Shown: positions 53,343 through 63,005, counted from the first letter of the stretch. The stretch: 64,000 nucleotides of DNA from Streptomyces sp. NBC_00162 (GCF_024611995.1 NZ_CP102509.1:248001-312000), one strand, 5' to 3'. Notes: a model not told the origin generated them from the letters alone. Translations and numbers: made by a program.

Positions 53343-53609
53343 TCAGCTGCCGGGAGACACCTCCCCGGATGCCGGGGGCTGCGAGGACGGTCGCTCGTCC
53401 TTCGCGGAACCGTCGCCCAGTCCGAACAGAAATGCGAGCAGCAGCAGCGTGGCTGCTCCGGCTGTCAGGGCGGCCACCAGGCCACCGCGGCCGGGCCGGC
53501 CCGTCAAAGCTGACTGCTGATGGCTTTGCGTACGACGGTAGACCACGTACGCGACGACGCACGAGAGCGCCACGACCAGCGCGTTCTCGCCGTTGATGTG
53601 CAGATTCAC
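53343..53609 (-). CDS. small membrane protein
   Basis: 88 residues from GTG 53609 with TAAGGGC upstream. Two hydrophobic segments (ALVVALSCVVAYVVYRR; LVAALTAGAATLLLLAFLFG) separated by a basic loop, and a polar Ser/Pro-rich tail. Resembles small membrane proteins of Streptomyces mobile elements in layout only. Confidence 0.6.
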   Translation of the reverse strand: MNLHINGENALVVALSCVVAYVVYRRTQSHQQSALTGRPGRGGLVAALTAGAATLLLLAFLFGLGDGSAKDERPSSQPPASGEVSPGS

Positions 53610-53968
53610 CAATGCCCTTAGGGATGCATGGGGGGCGCCCGGCGATGCGGACGCGAGCCCCAACGAGAGGTGGAATCCCTCCCAGGACCACAGGGTAAAT
53701 CGAATGGACGAAGTGTCGACAAATACACAAAACTTGTCCCTGGGGGAGAGGGTTTTTTAACCTCTCGGGCCCCGCGGGCCTTTGGAGCCGCAGTCGGTGC
53801 GCGCACGACTGCTCAGGCCGACAGCCTGTCGGATCCACGCTACCGAACATCACCCCGGGCCGTGGCCGGTACCGACCGCCTTCACACGCGCGGGTAGCCG
53901 TGGCCCGGCCGCGGGTACTCGCGGTCCGGCAGTCCGGCGACGCCGTGAAGGACGATCCGCTCGTGGTC
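53610..53968. other. intergenic, AT-richer patch
   Basis: No gene. Contains an unusually AT-rich stretch (53690-53765) and the palindrome GAGAGG..TTTTTT..CCTCTC (about 53745-53765). It may hold a promoter or a binding site. Confidence 0.4.
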
Positions 53969-54200
53969 GGTGTCACCCACGCCCCGCTCGCGGCCACGTC
54001 GAAGGGCCCGCAGACGGTGAAGAACGGGGAGAACGGCCGCTCCGAGCCGAAGGGCCCCGACCAGCCGGGGGTGTGGGCCGGCCGGAGCCTGCCCCGGCCG
54101 GCGGGAGCATGCGGGGGCAGAGCCGCAAGGGATGGTCACTTCGCAGCGGATCCCCCGACTCCAGCCGAACGGTCCTCGCAGGCGAACACCCGCCAGGCAT
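53969..54200 (+). pseudogene. degenerate XRE-HTH repeat unit, copy 1
   Basis: The plus strand reads PLAATSKGPQTVKNGENGRS EPKGPDQPGV-type sequence (split here), like the HTH of XRE proteins (TQxxLAxxLxxxxxTVxxxENGRSEP). The same DNA recurs at about 60340-60520. No start codon or full domain. Confidence 0.6.
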
Positions 54201-54222
54201 GCACTGGTGGGTGGTTGGGCGG

Positions 54223-54405
54223 CCCGGTACTAATGCCGCCAGAGCGCTCTGGTCACCGGGCCTCGCCCGCGCACGCCCTATCGGCGCGGACTGCGCCCGA
54301 CCATAACCGCGGCCGGCCAGCACCCCGCATCAGAAGCACACCGTTCGGCAACCTGTGTGACATGCCCGGGCGAGGGTTGACCCCTGACGCTGACACCGCC
54401 ACTCC
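54223..54405 (+). repeat. dispersed ~185-bp repeat, copy 2
   Basis: Inverted copy of 18600-18782 (roughly 85-90% by eye) with the palindrome CCAGAGCGCTCTGG at about 54243-54256. Confidence 0.65.
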
Positions 54406-54642
54406 CACAGAAGCCCACCCCTCTCGCATCCCCGCCAGGCAGCCGACCCTGGTGTCGCAGCGGCCGAGGATGCGGAACCGGGGCTTGATCACGCCCACAG
54501 TGCCGAGAGCACCTGGCCCTGGCCCTGGCCCTTCTCGGATGGACGCCCCGGAATGCATCGGCGATACCGGCGGCTTAGCTTCGCAGTGCGATCCCGTGTG
54601 CCGTCCGGCCACGGCACGTCCAGGTGGTCGAGAGGACACTCC

Positions 54643-54948
54643 ATGGCAGTCGTGATGACCTTTTCCTGGCCCGAGATCACACCCGAGGTGTACGACGCTG
54701 TGCGCCAGAGGGTCCGCTGGGAAGAGGACGCACCGGACGGGTGCGTTCTGCACGCCGCCTGGTTCGTCGACGGCGGCCTCAACGTGATGGACATCTGGGA
54801 GTCGGAAGACCACTTCAACCGGTTCATCGAGGCCAGGATCGCCCCCGTACTCAAGGGCGAACTGGGTGTGCAGAGCGACCCCGAGCCGAAGTTCCACCCC
54901 ATGCACCGACGCTTTGTCGCCCCCGGCGTCACCGGCGCCAGCTCCTGA
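54643..54948 (+). CDS. antibiotic-biosynthesis-monooxygenase-like (ABM) fold protein
   Basis: 101 residues from ATG 54643. VVMTFSWPEITPEVYDAVRQ, then DGCVLHAAWFVDGGLNVMDI, WESEDHFNRFIEARIAPVLK show the ferredoxin-like dimeric barrel pattern with a WES..F motif typical of ABM/EthD-like small proteins. Role could be a small-molecule oxygenase or a structural binder. A cupin gene follows 350 bases on. Confidence 0.75.
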   Translation: MAVVMTFSWPEITPEVYDAVRQRVRWEEDAPDGCVLHAAWFVDGGLNVMDIWESEDHFNRFIEARIAPVLKGELGVQSDPEPKFHPMHRRFVAPGVTGASS

Positions 54949-55302
54949 CGCACACCTTCCGCGCAATGGGCCGCGTCAGCGACGCCTCGCCGGCCTTCGG
55001 CCCGCAGAACCTCACCCACGCCACCGCGACGGTCTTCGCGACTCCGACCGCGACGACGTCAAGGTCCGCTCGATGATCTTCTCCACCTGACGCACGCCAG
55101 CCGCCCCGGTAAGAGCCTCGCGGTCCTGACGCCATGCTCGGACTGACTCGTAGTACGTCAGCGCAGGCAGAGCTGGCTCGGGGCATGGGGAGAGTCGGGA
55201 GGCGGGGTCGGCATCTCCTGGGCCCGCCTGGCGAGCCCCGACCGCCGGGGGCTGGCCTGGAAGCGAGGCACGCCCCCGCACCACGAATGAAGCGAGGCAG
55301 CC
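54949..55302. other. intergenic stretch without a supported gene
   Basis: About 350 bases. No motif-bearing frame. The leader of the cupin gene has AAGCGAGG shortly before ATG 55303. Confidence 0.35.
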
Positions 55303-55665
55303 ATGACAGCGACCACCCGACAGGACGCACCCGTCGCAATCGAGGGCGGAGGCGTCGAACTCCGTACGCGAGCGGTCGGCGGAGACCTGTCCGTGGCCTT
55401 CGTGCAGCTGCCTCAGGGGACGGACCTGCGGCCGGCCCTGAAGGGCCTGACCGATGATCTCTGCCAGTGCCCTCACTGGGGGTACATGCTCAAAGGCCGG
55501 CTGAAGATGGTGACGAAGGACGGTGAGGAGGTCTACGAGGCGGGACAGGCGTTCTACTGGCCGCCCGGACACGCCCCCGTGGCCCTCGAGGACTGCGAAT
55601 ACGTGGACTTCTCACCGACAGATGACTTCACCGCGGTCATCAACCACATCACGTCGCAGGGCTGA
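55303..55665 (+). CDS. cupin-fold protein
   Basis: 120 residues. A central cupin barrel with CPHWGYMLKGRLKMVTKDGE and YEAGQAFYWPPGHAPVALED, i.e. the usual G(x)H..E/G-pattern in shortened form; only one clear motif-1 histidine (CPHWGY) and one in motif 2 (PPGHAP). Small cytosolic binding or isomerase-type protein; ligand unknown. Confidence 0.82.
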   Translation: MTATTRQDAPVAIEGGGVELRTRAVGGDLSVAFVQLPQGTDLRPALKGLTDDLCQCPHWGYMLKGRLKMVTKDGEEVYEAGQAFYWPPGHAPVALEDCEYVDFSPTDDFTAVINHITSQG

Positions 55666-55842
55666 GTCCCAGCGTTCGGCAAGAAGCGCTGCCGTGGGCC
55701 GGTCGACGGGTGTGGACGCCTGCCCGACGCGTGCAAGCCCCAACCGAGGCAGGGCGTGCACCCGCAGTCCAACGAGCTCTCTCAGAACCTGTTCCGCGAT
55801 TGTGGACCGCCACAGAGTGAGGGCGTTGTCCTGCCCGCTGGA

Positions 55843-56445
55843 CTACCTCGGCGCCGGTGCCTTGCCGGACATCTCGATGCCTGCCTGGCGGAAGTCGTCC
55901 AGAGTGGAGGCAACGGTGTCGGGGGCGACACCGACCGTGTAGTCCAGGCGTACCCGGGTTCCGAATCCAGCCGCGGCAGCGTCCAGAGCGGTGGCACGCA
56001 CGCAGTGGTCGGTTGCGATGCCCACCACGTCGACATCCCGCACCCCGCGTGCGCGCAGCCAGTCCGCGAGGGAGGTGCCTTCGGCGTCCGCGCCTTCGAA
56101 GCCGCTCTTGGACGCGCTGTGGGCGCCCTTGAAGAAGACGGCGTGGACCTTGCCGCCGGCGGCGGTGGGGGCGAAGTTCGGGTGGAATTCTCCGCCTTCG
56201 TCTCCGGCGACGCAGTGGACGGGGAAGCTGTCCTTGAAGTCCGGGTTTGAGGAGAAGTGGCTGCCCGGGTCGATGTGATGGTCGCGGGTGGCCACGACGT
56301 ACTGGTAGTCACCGTCCGCGCCCTGCTCCACCAGCTCGGCGATCGCGGTGGCGATCTGCGCGCCTCCCGCGACGGGAACACTGCCTCCTTCGCAGAAGTC
56401 CTTCTGCACATCCACGACGATCAAGCCTCGGTTCACCACGAACAC
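55843..56445 (-). CDS. pncA: nicotinamidase (isochorismatase family)
   Basis: 200 residues, full length. Catalytic triad Asp12 (IVVDVQKDFC), Lys106 (FFKGAHS) and Cys148 (ATDHCVRAT). Metal ligands Asp55, His57, His63 and His77 line up with those of mycobacterial PncA. Converts nicotinamide to nicotinate in NAD salvage. It stands alone with no pncB nearby. Confidence 0.92.
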   Translation of the reverse strand: MFVVNRGLIVVDVQKDFCEGGSVPVAGGAQIATAIAELVEQGADGDYQYVVATRDHHIDPGSHFSSNPDFKDSFPVHCVAGDEGGEFHPNFAPTAAGGKVHAVFFKGAHSASKSGFEGADAEGTSLADWLRARGVRDVDVVGIATDHCVRATALDAAAAGFGTRVRLDYTVGVAPDTVASTLDDFRQAGIEMSGKAPAPR

Positions 56446-56900
56446 CCCTCAGAACGACGGAACGACCCCTGTCTTCTACCTGCCTCCTCACCTCCACCGG
56501 AGACATAGCGGGCTGCGCTCACCCACACAGCCGCAGACATTCACCGCAGGAACGATTCGCACCGTCGAAGCAGTCAGAGGCCAAGTGCGCTGCGCAGTCG
56601 GGGCCAGGTCTGCCGTCGGGCGCCGGTAACGGCAGCCACACCCGCGGAGAAGCCTTCGGCTGCCTCTGCCTCCCCAGTCGGACGGGACGCGGCGCGCCCA
56701 TACCGCGACCGTGGATCAAATCGTCCCCCGGTAACTGCCCGGCGGCTGCGACCAGGTCGGGGAATCGGTTTTGGACAGGCAGCCGCCCTGAGTCTGCAGG
56801 AGTAGCCGGCCGCCGGGCCGGCGGTAGTGACCCCTACGGCCAGTTCGAGCGCGGACCATGAACAGCCAAGTTCAAACCGGTCCGTCTGGGCGGCAGGTCT
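56446..56900. other. intergenic stretch without a supported gene
   Basis: About 455 bases between pncA and the EF-hand gene. No motif or ribosome site in any frame. Confidence 0.35.
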
Positions 56901-56905
56901 ACTTG

Positions 56906-57469
56906 CTATGCGGGGTCCAGTGGTCCGAGCAGCCACACACCGGTGGAGGTCGGCTCCTCGTTGAAGTAGAACTCACGGATTGCCTGGAGCATGTCGTCCC
57001 GGCTGATCAGCCCGTCGGCGTCCCGGTCGAGGCGGCCGAAGACCTCTCGAGCGTCCGCTTCAGGCAGCCCCATCAGGGCGCCGGACCAGCGAACCTGCTC
57101 ATCCCGGGTCAGTTTCCCGTCGCCGTCCTCGTCCGCGATGTCCATCAGCGCATCGAGGAACGGCATGTACCCGGCGTCGAAGGAAGCGGGCGTGACCAGC
57201 AACCCGGCGGCGAACGCCGCCTGGTACTCGGCGAGGCTGATGCGTCCATCGACGTCGCTGTCCGCGGCCCGTGACAAGTGCTGCCACAGGCCGTCGCTCA
57301 GCTCCCGCATGTGCTTGAGCGCGGGGGCTTCACGCGCGAGACGGAAAGCGGTGGCGAGGCGGTCGCAGGCCGACTCAAAGTCGGCGCGGTCGATATAGCC
57401 GTCACGGTTGGTGTCGAAGGTGGCGAAGCGGCGGGCGAGCTTGCGCTGCAGGAACGGCGAGATGTCCAT
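56906..57469 (-). CDS. EF-hand calcium-binding protein (calerythrin type)
   Basis: 187 residues from ATG 57469. Four EF-hand loops at about 19-30 ([12 protein letters not shown]), 70-81 ([12 protein letters not shown]), 113-124 ([12 protein letters not shown]) and 148-159 ([12 protein letters not shown]). All keep the Asp/Gly/Ile-Leu and position-12 acidic pattern, though loop 4 ends in Asp. Length and spacing match actinomycete calerythrin-like proteins. Cytosolic calcium buffer or sensor. Confidence 0.9.
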   Translation of the reverse strand: MDISPFLQRKLARRFATFDTNRDGYIDRADFESACDRLATAFRLAREAPALKHMRELSDGLWQHLSRAADSDVDGRISLAEYQAAFAAGLLVTPASFDAGYMPFLDALMDIADEDGDGKLTRDEQVRWSGALMGLPEADAREVFGRLDRDADGLISRDDMLQAIREFYFNEEPTSTGVWLLGPLDPA

Positions 57470-57895
57470 GCCCGACACCCTGCCTGCGAGAGTGGCGCCT
57501 GAAAAGCCACTGACGGCCGGTAGCACCCGTACGGGGCGCCAGATCGAACCTCGGCCACACCACTCGCCACGTCCAAGCCACGGTCCTGCCTCCGCTCGAG
57601 ATCGGCCTACTGACAGCCGCCCCTTTCCCGCCGAGGCACAGCGCAATCACGCCCCACAGGTGAACGGCGCAGGTCGGCAAAGCAGGTGCGGTCAACCAGC
57701 GCACATGGTCACTGGGAAGGAGCCCAGGTCGCGACCGTGGGGCGGGGGGCGGGGGTGCTCATGAGCGGGTTCCTCTTGGCGGGCGGCACTGGAGTGAACC
57801 GTTTTGCCCGACCGGCATTCCCCGGCCCGCCGTGTCGTGGCGGCCGAGGAGCAAGAGCTGCGCCTCGCGGGTGGCGGGTCGCCGGAGCGGTGCCG
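57470..57895. other. intergenic stretch without a supported gene
   Basis: About 425 bases, no recognisable feature besides the probable promoter of the EF-hand gene. Confidence 0.35.
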
Positions 57896-58093
57896 TCAGT
57901 CCTCCCCGGCGAGGATCAGGTCGGCTGCGTGGTGCGGGCAGGCAAGGGTGTGCCACATCACCGAAAGGAACTCGCCCTGGGCGCTGAGAGTCCGCGCTCC
58001 ACCGGTGGTCGCGTTGGCCCGGCAAAAGCCGCAGAAGACGACCTGTGAAGGGAACAGGTCCGCCAGGGGGCGGGCTTGTGACGTGGGTTCCAT
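57896..58093 (-). CDS. small zinc-ribbon-like protein
   Basis: 65 residues from ATG 58093 with AGCAGACG-poor leader; the frame is open to 58123. VVFCGFCRANATTGG and LACPHHAADLILAGED give Cys-x2-Cys and Cys-x-His-His, a likely metal site. A frameshifted paralogue is at 48.3-48.5 kb. Function unknown. Confidence 0.6.
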   Translation of the reverse strand: MEPTSQARPLADLFPSQVVFCGFCRANATTGGARTLSAQGEFLSVMWHTLACPHHAADLILAGED

Positions 58094-58376
58094 CGTCTGC
58101 TCCAGGAGTGCCGGCACGGGCAAGACCTTCCAGCTTTACCCACCGACATCCCAGCGGTCACAGACATGCGGGGAGAAACCGTGGAAAAACAGCCCGGCAA
58201 CAGCAGACCCCTGCACCTTCCCGTCAGACATGGCAGGACCCCGGGACAGGGGGCATCCCGGGGCCATCGGTCGCGGCACCGCAAGAGGGGGGAGCGGTTG
58301 TGCATCTGACGCGACGATATGGATAAACGATTCAGCAGCCGCACGGTTACGGCAGCACCCAACCAGCCCCGCGCCA

Positions 58377-58570
58377 TCACAGGCTGCGCAGGCCAGCCGC
58401 TGGAGGACTGTACGCCCTCCCCGAACCCAGCACGTCGGCCACAGTGTCGCCCAGGCGCAGCAGTGCGAAGCGTTGCGGGGTGGCGCCGGGCCCCTCGGTC
58501 GATGGCGGTGTTGGCGCTAATCTCCACCACCGGTTCCCGAACCACGAGGATGAGGTGAGGGGCTTGCGGC
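58377..58570 (-). pseudogene. frameshifted paralogue of the 48499-48732 gene
   Basis: HLILVVREPVVEISANTAID RG-type sequence (split here), then, in another frame, QRFALLRLGDTVADVLGSG. In the intact paralogue these parts are contiguous (TAIDRGAWRHPLRFVRLRL). Confidence 0.55.
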
Positions 58571-58638
58571 GGTCCCCCTTTAGGTGCGGTGCCGGCGGTC
58601 GCCCGCCGTCCAGGCGGCCGCCGACACCTTGACACCGG

Positions 58639-59112
58639 TCAGTGGTGGCGTCGGCCCCAGGACTCGGTGTCGACCGTGTGGCCGCGGTCGTCGCGCAGGG
58701 TGGCGGTGTCGGAGCGGTTGTCCCAGACGTAGTCGCGGCGGTCCTGGAAGAGGTCGGTGCGGGTGTCGTGGCCGTTGCCGGTGTGGATACGGATCGCGGC
58801 GCGGCCGCCGATGCGGACGTTGTCGAAGCGGTAGCGGTTGCCATCGCTGTCACGCAGCGTCCAGCCGCGGAGGCTGATCGGGTTGCGGGTGGTGTTGGTG
58901 ATCTCCACCCATTCCGCGTTCAGGGACCGGTTGGAGCGATCGTCGCGTCCGGGGCTGTCGGCCTGGACCCGGCTGATCTCCACCCGCGGCCGCTGCTGGT
59001 GGTGACGGTCACCGTCGTGCGCGGCCGCCGGCAGCGCGGCGGCGGAGACGATCGCACCGGCGGCCAGGACGGTGGCGGCGATACGGCGTACGGAGGAAGA
59101 AGCAGAAGACAT
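58639..59112 (-). CDS. secreted lamin-tail-domain (LTD) protein
   Basis: 157 residues from ATG 59112. Signal peptide SSVRRIAATVLAAGAIVSAA with ALPAAAHA-type cleavage (about residue 31). The LTD core includes LNAEWVEITNTTRNPISLRG, WTLRDSDGNRYRFDNVRIGG and DYVWDNRSDTATLRDDRG. A His-rich linker lies at 32-42. Such proteins are exported and often bind DNA or cell wall; role unknown. GGAGCG leader before the ATG. Confidence 0.9.
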   Translation of the reverse strand: MSSASSSVRRIAATVLAAGAIVSAAALPAAAHDGDRHHQQRPRVEISRVQADSPGRDDRSNRSLNAEWVEITNTTRNPISLRGWTLRDSDGNRYRFDNVRIGGRAAIRIHTGNGHDTRTDLFQDRRDYVWDNRSDTATLRDDRGHTVDTESWGRRHH

Positions 59113-59117
59113 GGGTG

Positions 59118-59555
59118 ACGCTCCCTCAAGAACAGTGCCTCACCAGGCGAAACAGGTGGCAGAGGCACTCTCGGAGACGGCCCGAAGTGAGCCGAGGGCC
59201 CCACTCTCGACCCGACACGACCCCCACGGCAGCCCCCGTCGACGCTGGTTACCGGACATGGACATATCCGTCACAGTCGCCTGCCGGATGCACGCATTCC
59301 GCCTGAACGTGCCCCTGACATTCGCTGACCGCTACACCCACCCGTACCGCAAACCGGGCATCAGGGTCGGCGCGCTCCGGCCCACCACCGGGTGCACTCC
59401 TTCCCCGCCTCACCCGACCGGACCAGTCGATCAAGTAACAGCCGTTCTGCGGAATTCTTCGCCCGCAAGTCCGTGATCCGCACACGCTTCCCGCCCTGAC
59501 GGCAGGCCTCACACCCCTCGCCCGGAACCGCGGAAGCCCGACGCCAGCCGGGTGC
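59118..59555. other. intergenic stretch without a supported gene
   Basis: About 440 bases upstream of the LTD gene. No motif in any frame. Confidence 0.35.
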
Positions 59556-59560
59556 TGTCA

Positions 59561-60143
59561 TCAGTCCCGCGCAGCCAGAAGGAACACCAAGGCCTTGGAG
59601 CGGGTGATCCCGAGCCCAGTCGCCACCGCCTCGGCGGACACGCCGCCGTCACACAGCGCACCGGCCGCCTCCCGCCCGACGCGGGCGGCGATCCGCTCCA
59701 GCATGCCGACGGCGCGCAGCGCGGCCAGCGGCGCGTCCTCGGCCGTGGCAGTCAGCTGCTCGGTGATCTCGACCAGGAGGGCGGCCAGCGGCTCGGGCAG
59801 CGGTACCGCCCTGTCGCGGACGAGGGACAGGTGCGCGTTCCAGTCCGCCAGCGGCCCGGTCAGGTCGACGTCCGCCTCGCACAACGGCCGGTCGCCGAGC
59901 GCGTCCCAGTCCAGCGGGCACTCAACGGCGCACCGCCCGGAGCGCCTCGGCGCGCGGGCGGCCGCCCCTGCCGTCGTAGGCCGACCAGTGCGTCCTAGAG
60001 GGCACGTCCGGGCCACTCCCGACATCGAAGTACACCGGCCCCGGCTCACCGCCGCCGACCAGGACTCCCGCCGCGCCCGCGTGCGCGTCCCCGAACTCCA
60101 CCGTCCACCAGTCCCACCCCACCAGCGCACCCCGCTCCCACAT
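59561..60143 (-). pseudogene. hypothetical protein with C-terminal HTH-like helix, frameshifted
   Basis: From ATG 60143: GALVGWDWWTVEFGDAHAGA then PSRTHWSAYDGRGGRPRAEA. The frame ends at 59922, but CPLDWDALGDRPLCEADVDL, SLVRDRAVPLPEPLAALLVE and VSAEAVATGLGITRSKALVF continue in the next frame to 59561. An indel near 59935 splits one gene of about 190 residues. A C-terminal remnant of a paralogue is at 50781. Confidence 0.6.
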
Positions 60144-60301
60144 CCCTGCCGACAGACCGGCCCGATCCCGCCTGCGACCCTGCCCCGCCCGCGCACGCGC
60201 CCACACCCGGAGGGGCCCAACAACCAGCGCAGTTGGATACCGGACCCCGCAACACGGCGCCGAGGGGGAGCGAGCCGCGGCTGCCGTCTCCGACGGACGG
60301 G

Positions 60302-60520
60302 CGCGGGTGTATGAGGGGGCGGGCCGGTGTTACGCAGGCCCGGCTCGCGGCCGCGTTGAAGACGCCGCAGACGGTGAAGAACCGGGAGAACGGCCGCTCC
60401 GAGCCAAAGAGCCCCGACCAGCCGGGGGTGGGCTGGCCGGGGGCATGCGGGCGAAGCCGCAGGGGCCCTCACTTCACAGCGGCCCCCCGACTCCAGCCGA
60501 ACGATCCGCGCAGGCGCACA
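60302..60520 (+). pseudogene. degenerate XRE-HTH repeat unit, copy 2
   Basis: From ATG 60302: RGRAGVTQARLAAALKTPQT VKNRENGRSEPK-type HTH (split here), clearer than copy 1 at 53969. No continuing domain; the downstream bases repeat those of copy 1 (CCGACTCCAGCCGAACG). Confidence 0.6.
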
Positions 60521-60692
60521 CCCGCCACACCTGCCGGACACGCATCCCGGCGGACCACGCGTCCCGGCGCGGGAACCGCTCATGCGGTCGCGGACGGTAG
60601 TGCGGTAGCGGTAGGGCCCCGGGGCCCTACTCCCGGCCGTGCATTTCCGCAGGGGTGTGCCGGGAGTAGTTGTCGGCAGTGGTCCTCGAGGG

Positions 60693-62093
60693 CTATTCCT
60701 GGCCGGCGCAGGGGTCGCAGCAGGAGGGGGCCGGTTCGACGCAGACGCTGACGGTGTCGGTGTTGTTGGTGGTGTCGGGGTCCTTTTCGTTGCCGGTGGC
60801 GGTGGCGGTGTTGCCGATCAGGCCGGCCTTGGTGGCCTTGGCGCGCAGCACGAGGGTGGTGGTGGCGCCGTCGGCCAGGTCTCCCACGGTCCACCGCCCG
60901 GTGGCCGGGTCGTAGCTTCCGGGGCCGTCGGCGGAGAGGAAGGTGAGGCTGTCGGGGAGCTGGTCGGTGGCGGTGACGCCGGTGGCGTCGTTCGGGCCGG
61001 TGTTGTGGACGGTGATGCGGTAGGTCACCGTCTGGCCGACGGTGACGGTGGTGGCGTCGGCCGCCTTCGTCACGGTCAGGTCGGCGGCCGGCTTGACCTG
61101 TGTGACCTGCTCGTTGGAGGTGGACGTCAGGGGCTCCGGTGTGTCACCGAGCCGGTTCTCGTAGGAGGCGGTTGCGGTGTTGCTGATCTGCTTGCCACCG
61201 CTGGCCCGGTCGATGACCGCCCGGTACTCCACCGTCGTGCCTGCCGGCAGGGTCTCGGTGCTGGGCAGGCTGCCCCCTTCCACCGCGGAAGCGCCGTTGC
61301 CGAGATGGAAGACGACCCTGTTCGCCGGAGCGTCGTAGTACGCCTGGTCGTCTCCTTGCGCGTCGCTCTTCGCTCCGGCGTTCGGGCCGTCGACGATGCG
61401 CAGGGAGCCGGGCAGGTACGTCGTGCCCTGCGGGATCACGTCGGTCAGGATGAGGTTCTCGGCCCCGCCGCCGCCCTCGTTCTTCGCGGTGATGCGGTAG
61501 GTGACGACGTCGCCCACCTCCAGCGGCCCCGCAGGAATGGCGGTCTTGGCGAGTTCCACGTAGGGGGCGGTGCCGAAGAAGATGCCGTCGAGGAAGTTGC
61601 CGACGCCGCGGTTGCCGCCGGCGGCGGAGATGGATCGGAAGGCGAAGCGCGTCAGCGTCTGGCCTGCCGGGACGGTGTAGGTGCCGGTGTAGTAGCCCCA
61701 GGCGGTGTTGCCGTCGGTGAAGCGCCTCTGCTCCACCGTGGAGCCCGGTGCGCCGATGTCCAGCGCCATGGTGTCGTCCCCCTGGCGGCCGCGGTGGTAC
61801 AGCCGCCAGTACAGCTTCGTACCGGGGGTGGTCGGCAGGTCCTGGTAGAGCGTGGAGACCTCGTTGGCGTTGAGCTCGGCGAACTGGGCGCCGTCGGCCG
61901 CCGGCACTCCCTGGAAGCCCGAATGCCACAGCTCGATCTTGTGGTCGGAGGCGGTGGTGAGCCAGCCCGGGACCCACTTGGACGCCTGTGTCTGTGAGGC
62001 GTCCGGCAGGATTTCCACGCTGGTCACGGCGGGCTGTTCGAAACTGCCGTTGGCCAGGGCGACGCGGAGCGGAGCAGCGGGAGGCGTGGTCAT
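60693..62093 (-). CDS. DUF11-repeat protein with N-terminal lectin-like domain
   Basis: 466 residues from ATG 62093 with GAGGGGAAAG upstream. Residues 1-175 look like a carbohydrate-binding beta-sandwich (ANGSFEQPAVTSVEILPDAS; WVPGWLTTASDHKIELWHSG). Two DUF11 domains follow (about 185-320, VELAKTAIPAGPLEVGDVVT; and 330-450, DLTVTKAADATTVTVGQTVT). The end is Cys-rich (PAPSCCDPCAGQE). No signal peptide or sortase signal is visible, which is unusual because DUF11 proteins are normally exported. Confidence 0.85.
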   Translation of the reverse strand: MTTPPAAPLRVALANGSFEQPAVTSVEILPDASQTQASKWVPGWLTTASDHKIELWHSGFQGVPAADGAQFAELNANEVSTLYQDLPTTPGTKLYWRLYHRGRQGDDTMALDIGAPGSTVEQRRFTDGNTAWGYYTGTYTVPAGQTLTRFAFRSISAAGGNRGVGNFLDGIFFGTAPYVELAKTAIPAGPLEVGDVVTYRITAKNEGGGGAENLILTDVIPQGTTYLPGSLRIVDGPNAGAKSDAQGDDQAYYDAPANRVVFHLGNGASAVEGGSLPSTETLPAGTTVEYRAVIDRASGGKQISNTATASYENRLGDTPEPLTSTSNEQVTQVKPAADLTVTKAADATTVTVGQTVTYRITVHNTGPNDATGVTATDQLPDSLTFLSADGPGSYDPATGRWTVGDLADGATTTLVLRAKATKAGLIGNTATATGNEKDPDTTNNTDTVSVCVEPAPSCCDPCAGQE

Positions 62094-62665
62094 GGTTCTT
62101 TCCCCTCGGGACGCTTCTGGAATGCGCCGCCGGCCGGCCGCACAGTGCGTGCCGTGGCGGAGCCTGAAACATCCCGCAGCGCACCGCATCTGAACGAACA
62201 CGTAAAGTGACTAGCGGAAGGGTTTGGCCAATCCCGCGCGGCACGTTTGCGGAATCCGCCCCCACAACCACTCCCCCACGCCCGTCATGGACGAGGCCCA
62301 GGCAACCGCAGCCACCACACATGCCTCCCGGCCCTCTCCCACCCACCCCGTCATGGCCGAAAGTCCGCGCCGAACCCTTGCGGCCATCCCTCCTCGGAGT
62401 GAATCGACCACCGGCGAAGTTGACGCTCCATCGCCATGCCACGGCCGAGTAGGAGCTGCGCGGTGACCGGGGCTGAACGTCACGACGGCCTCATCACGCA
62501 TCGTGGCCGTGAAGGCCGACATGCATCCGGGGAGCACGTCAGTGTCGTTGCCCGTCGATACCCGCATGCGGGCCCCGCGCTCGATACCGGCGCGCATCTC
62601 CCCATGGTCACCGCCACCACCGACAACACCGCCGACAGGAGCTCGGCGGGCCAGGGCCGGAACAT
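62094..62665. other. intergenic stretch without a supported gene
   Basis: About 570 bases upstream of the DUF11 gene. Long open frames exist on both strands but without motif or ribosome site. The GACTAGCGG-type promoter area near 62210 precedes the DUF11 gene. Confidence 0.35.
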
Positions 62666-62672
62666 GCGAAGG

Positions 62673-62700
62673 GGCCGTCACCTCTTGGCGGGTGACGGCC
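62673..62700. terminator. hairpin terminator
   Basis: Arms GGCCGTCACC / GGTGACGGCC with an 8-base loop, 20 bases past the stop of the HNH remnant on the minus strand. Confidence 0.7.
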
Positions 62701-62720
62701 TCAGCCCGTCTGCGCCTGGT

Positions 62721-63005
62721 CTACGGAGCCGGGGTGAACTCCACGTCGGTGCCGCCGCAGCCAGCCGCGAAGTCCAGCACGCGGTCCCGCTCCGGCTCGT
62801 CCACCGCGAGGCCCCACCGGAGCTTGGTCGCGGTCCACTCGGCGCCGTAACGGCACAGCGCGTCCGCCGACGGCGGCAGCCACTCGGTGGGGTCCTGGTC
62901 CGCCTTCGACCGGGCCGTCACCGCGACCAGGGAGGCCGGCTGGCCCTGGTCGTTCGCGTACGCCTCCCGACGGCCGCGGTCCAAGCGGAAGCGCCAGCCG
63001 GTCAT
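62721..63005 (-). pseudogene. C-terminal remnant of a secreted HNH-family nuclease
   Basis: RREAYANDQGQPASLVAVTA, DQDPTEWLPPSADALCRYGA and EWTATKLRWGLAVDEPERD match the C-terminal half of actinobacterial GmrSD/HNH-type secreted nucleases. The catalytic DHxxP half is absent; upstream sequence is unrelated. Confidence 0.8.
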
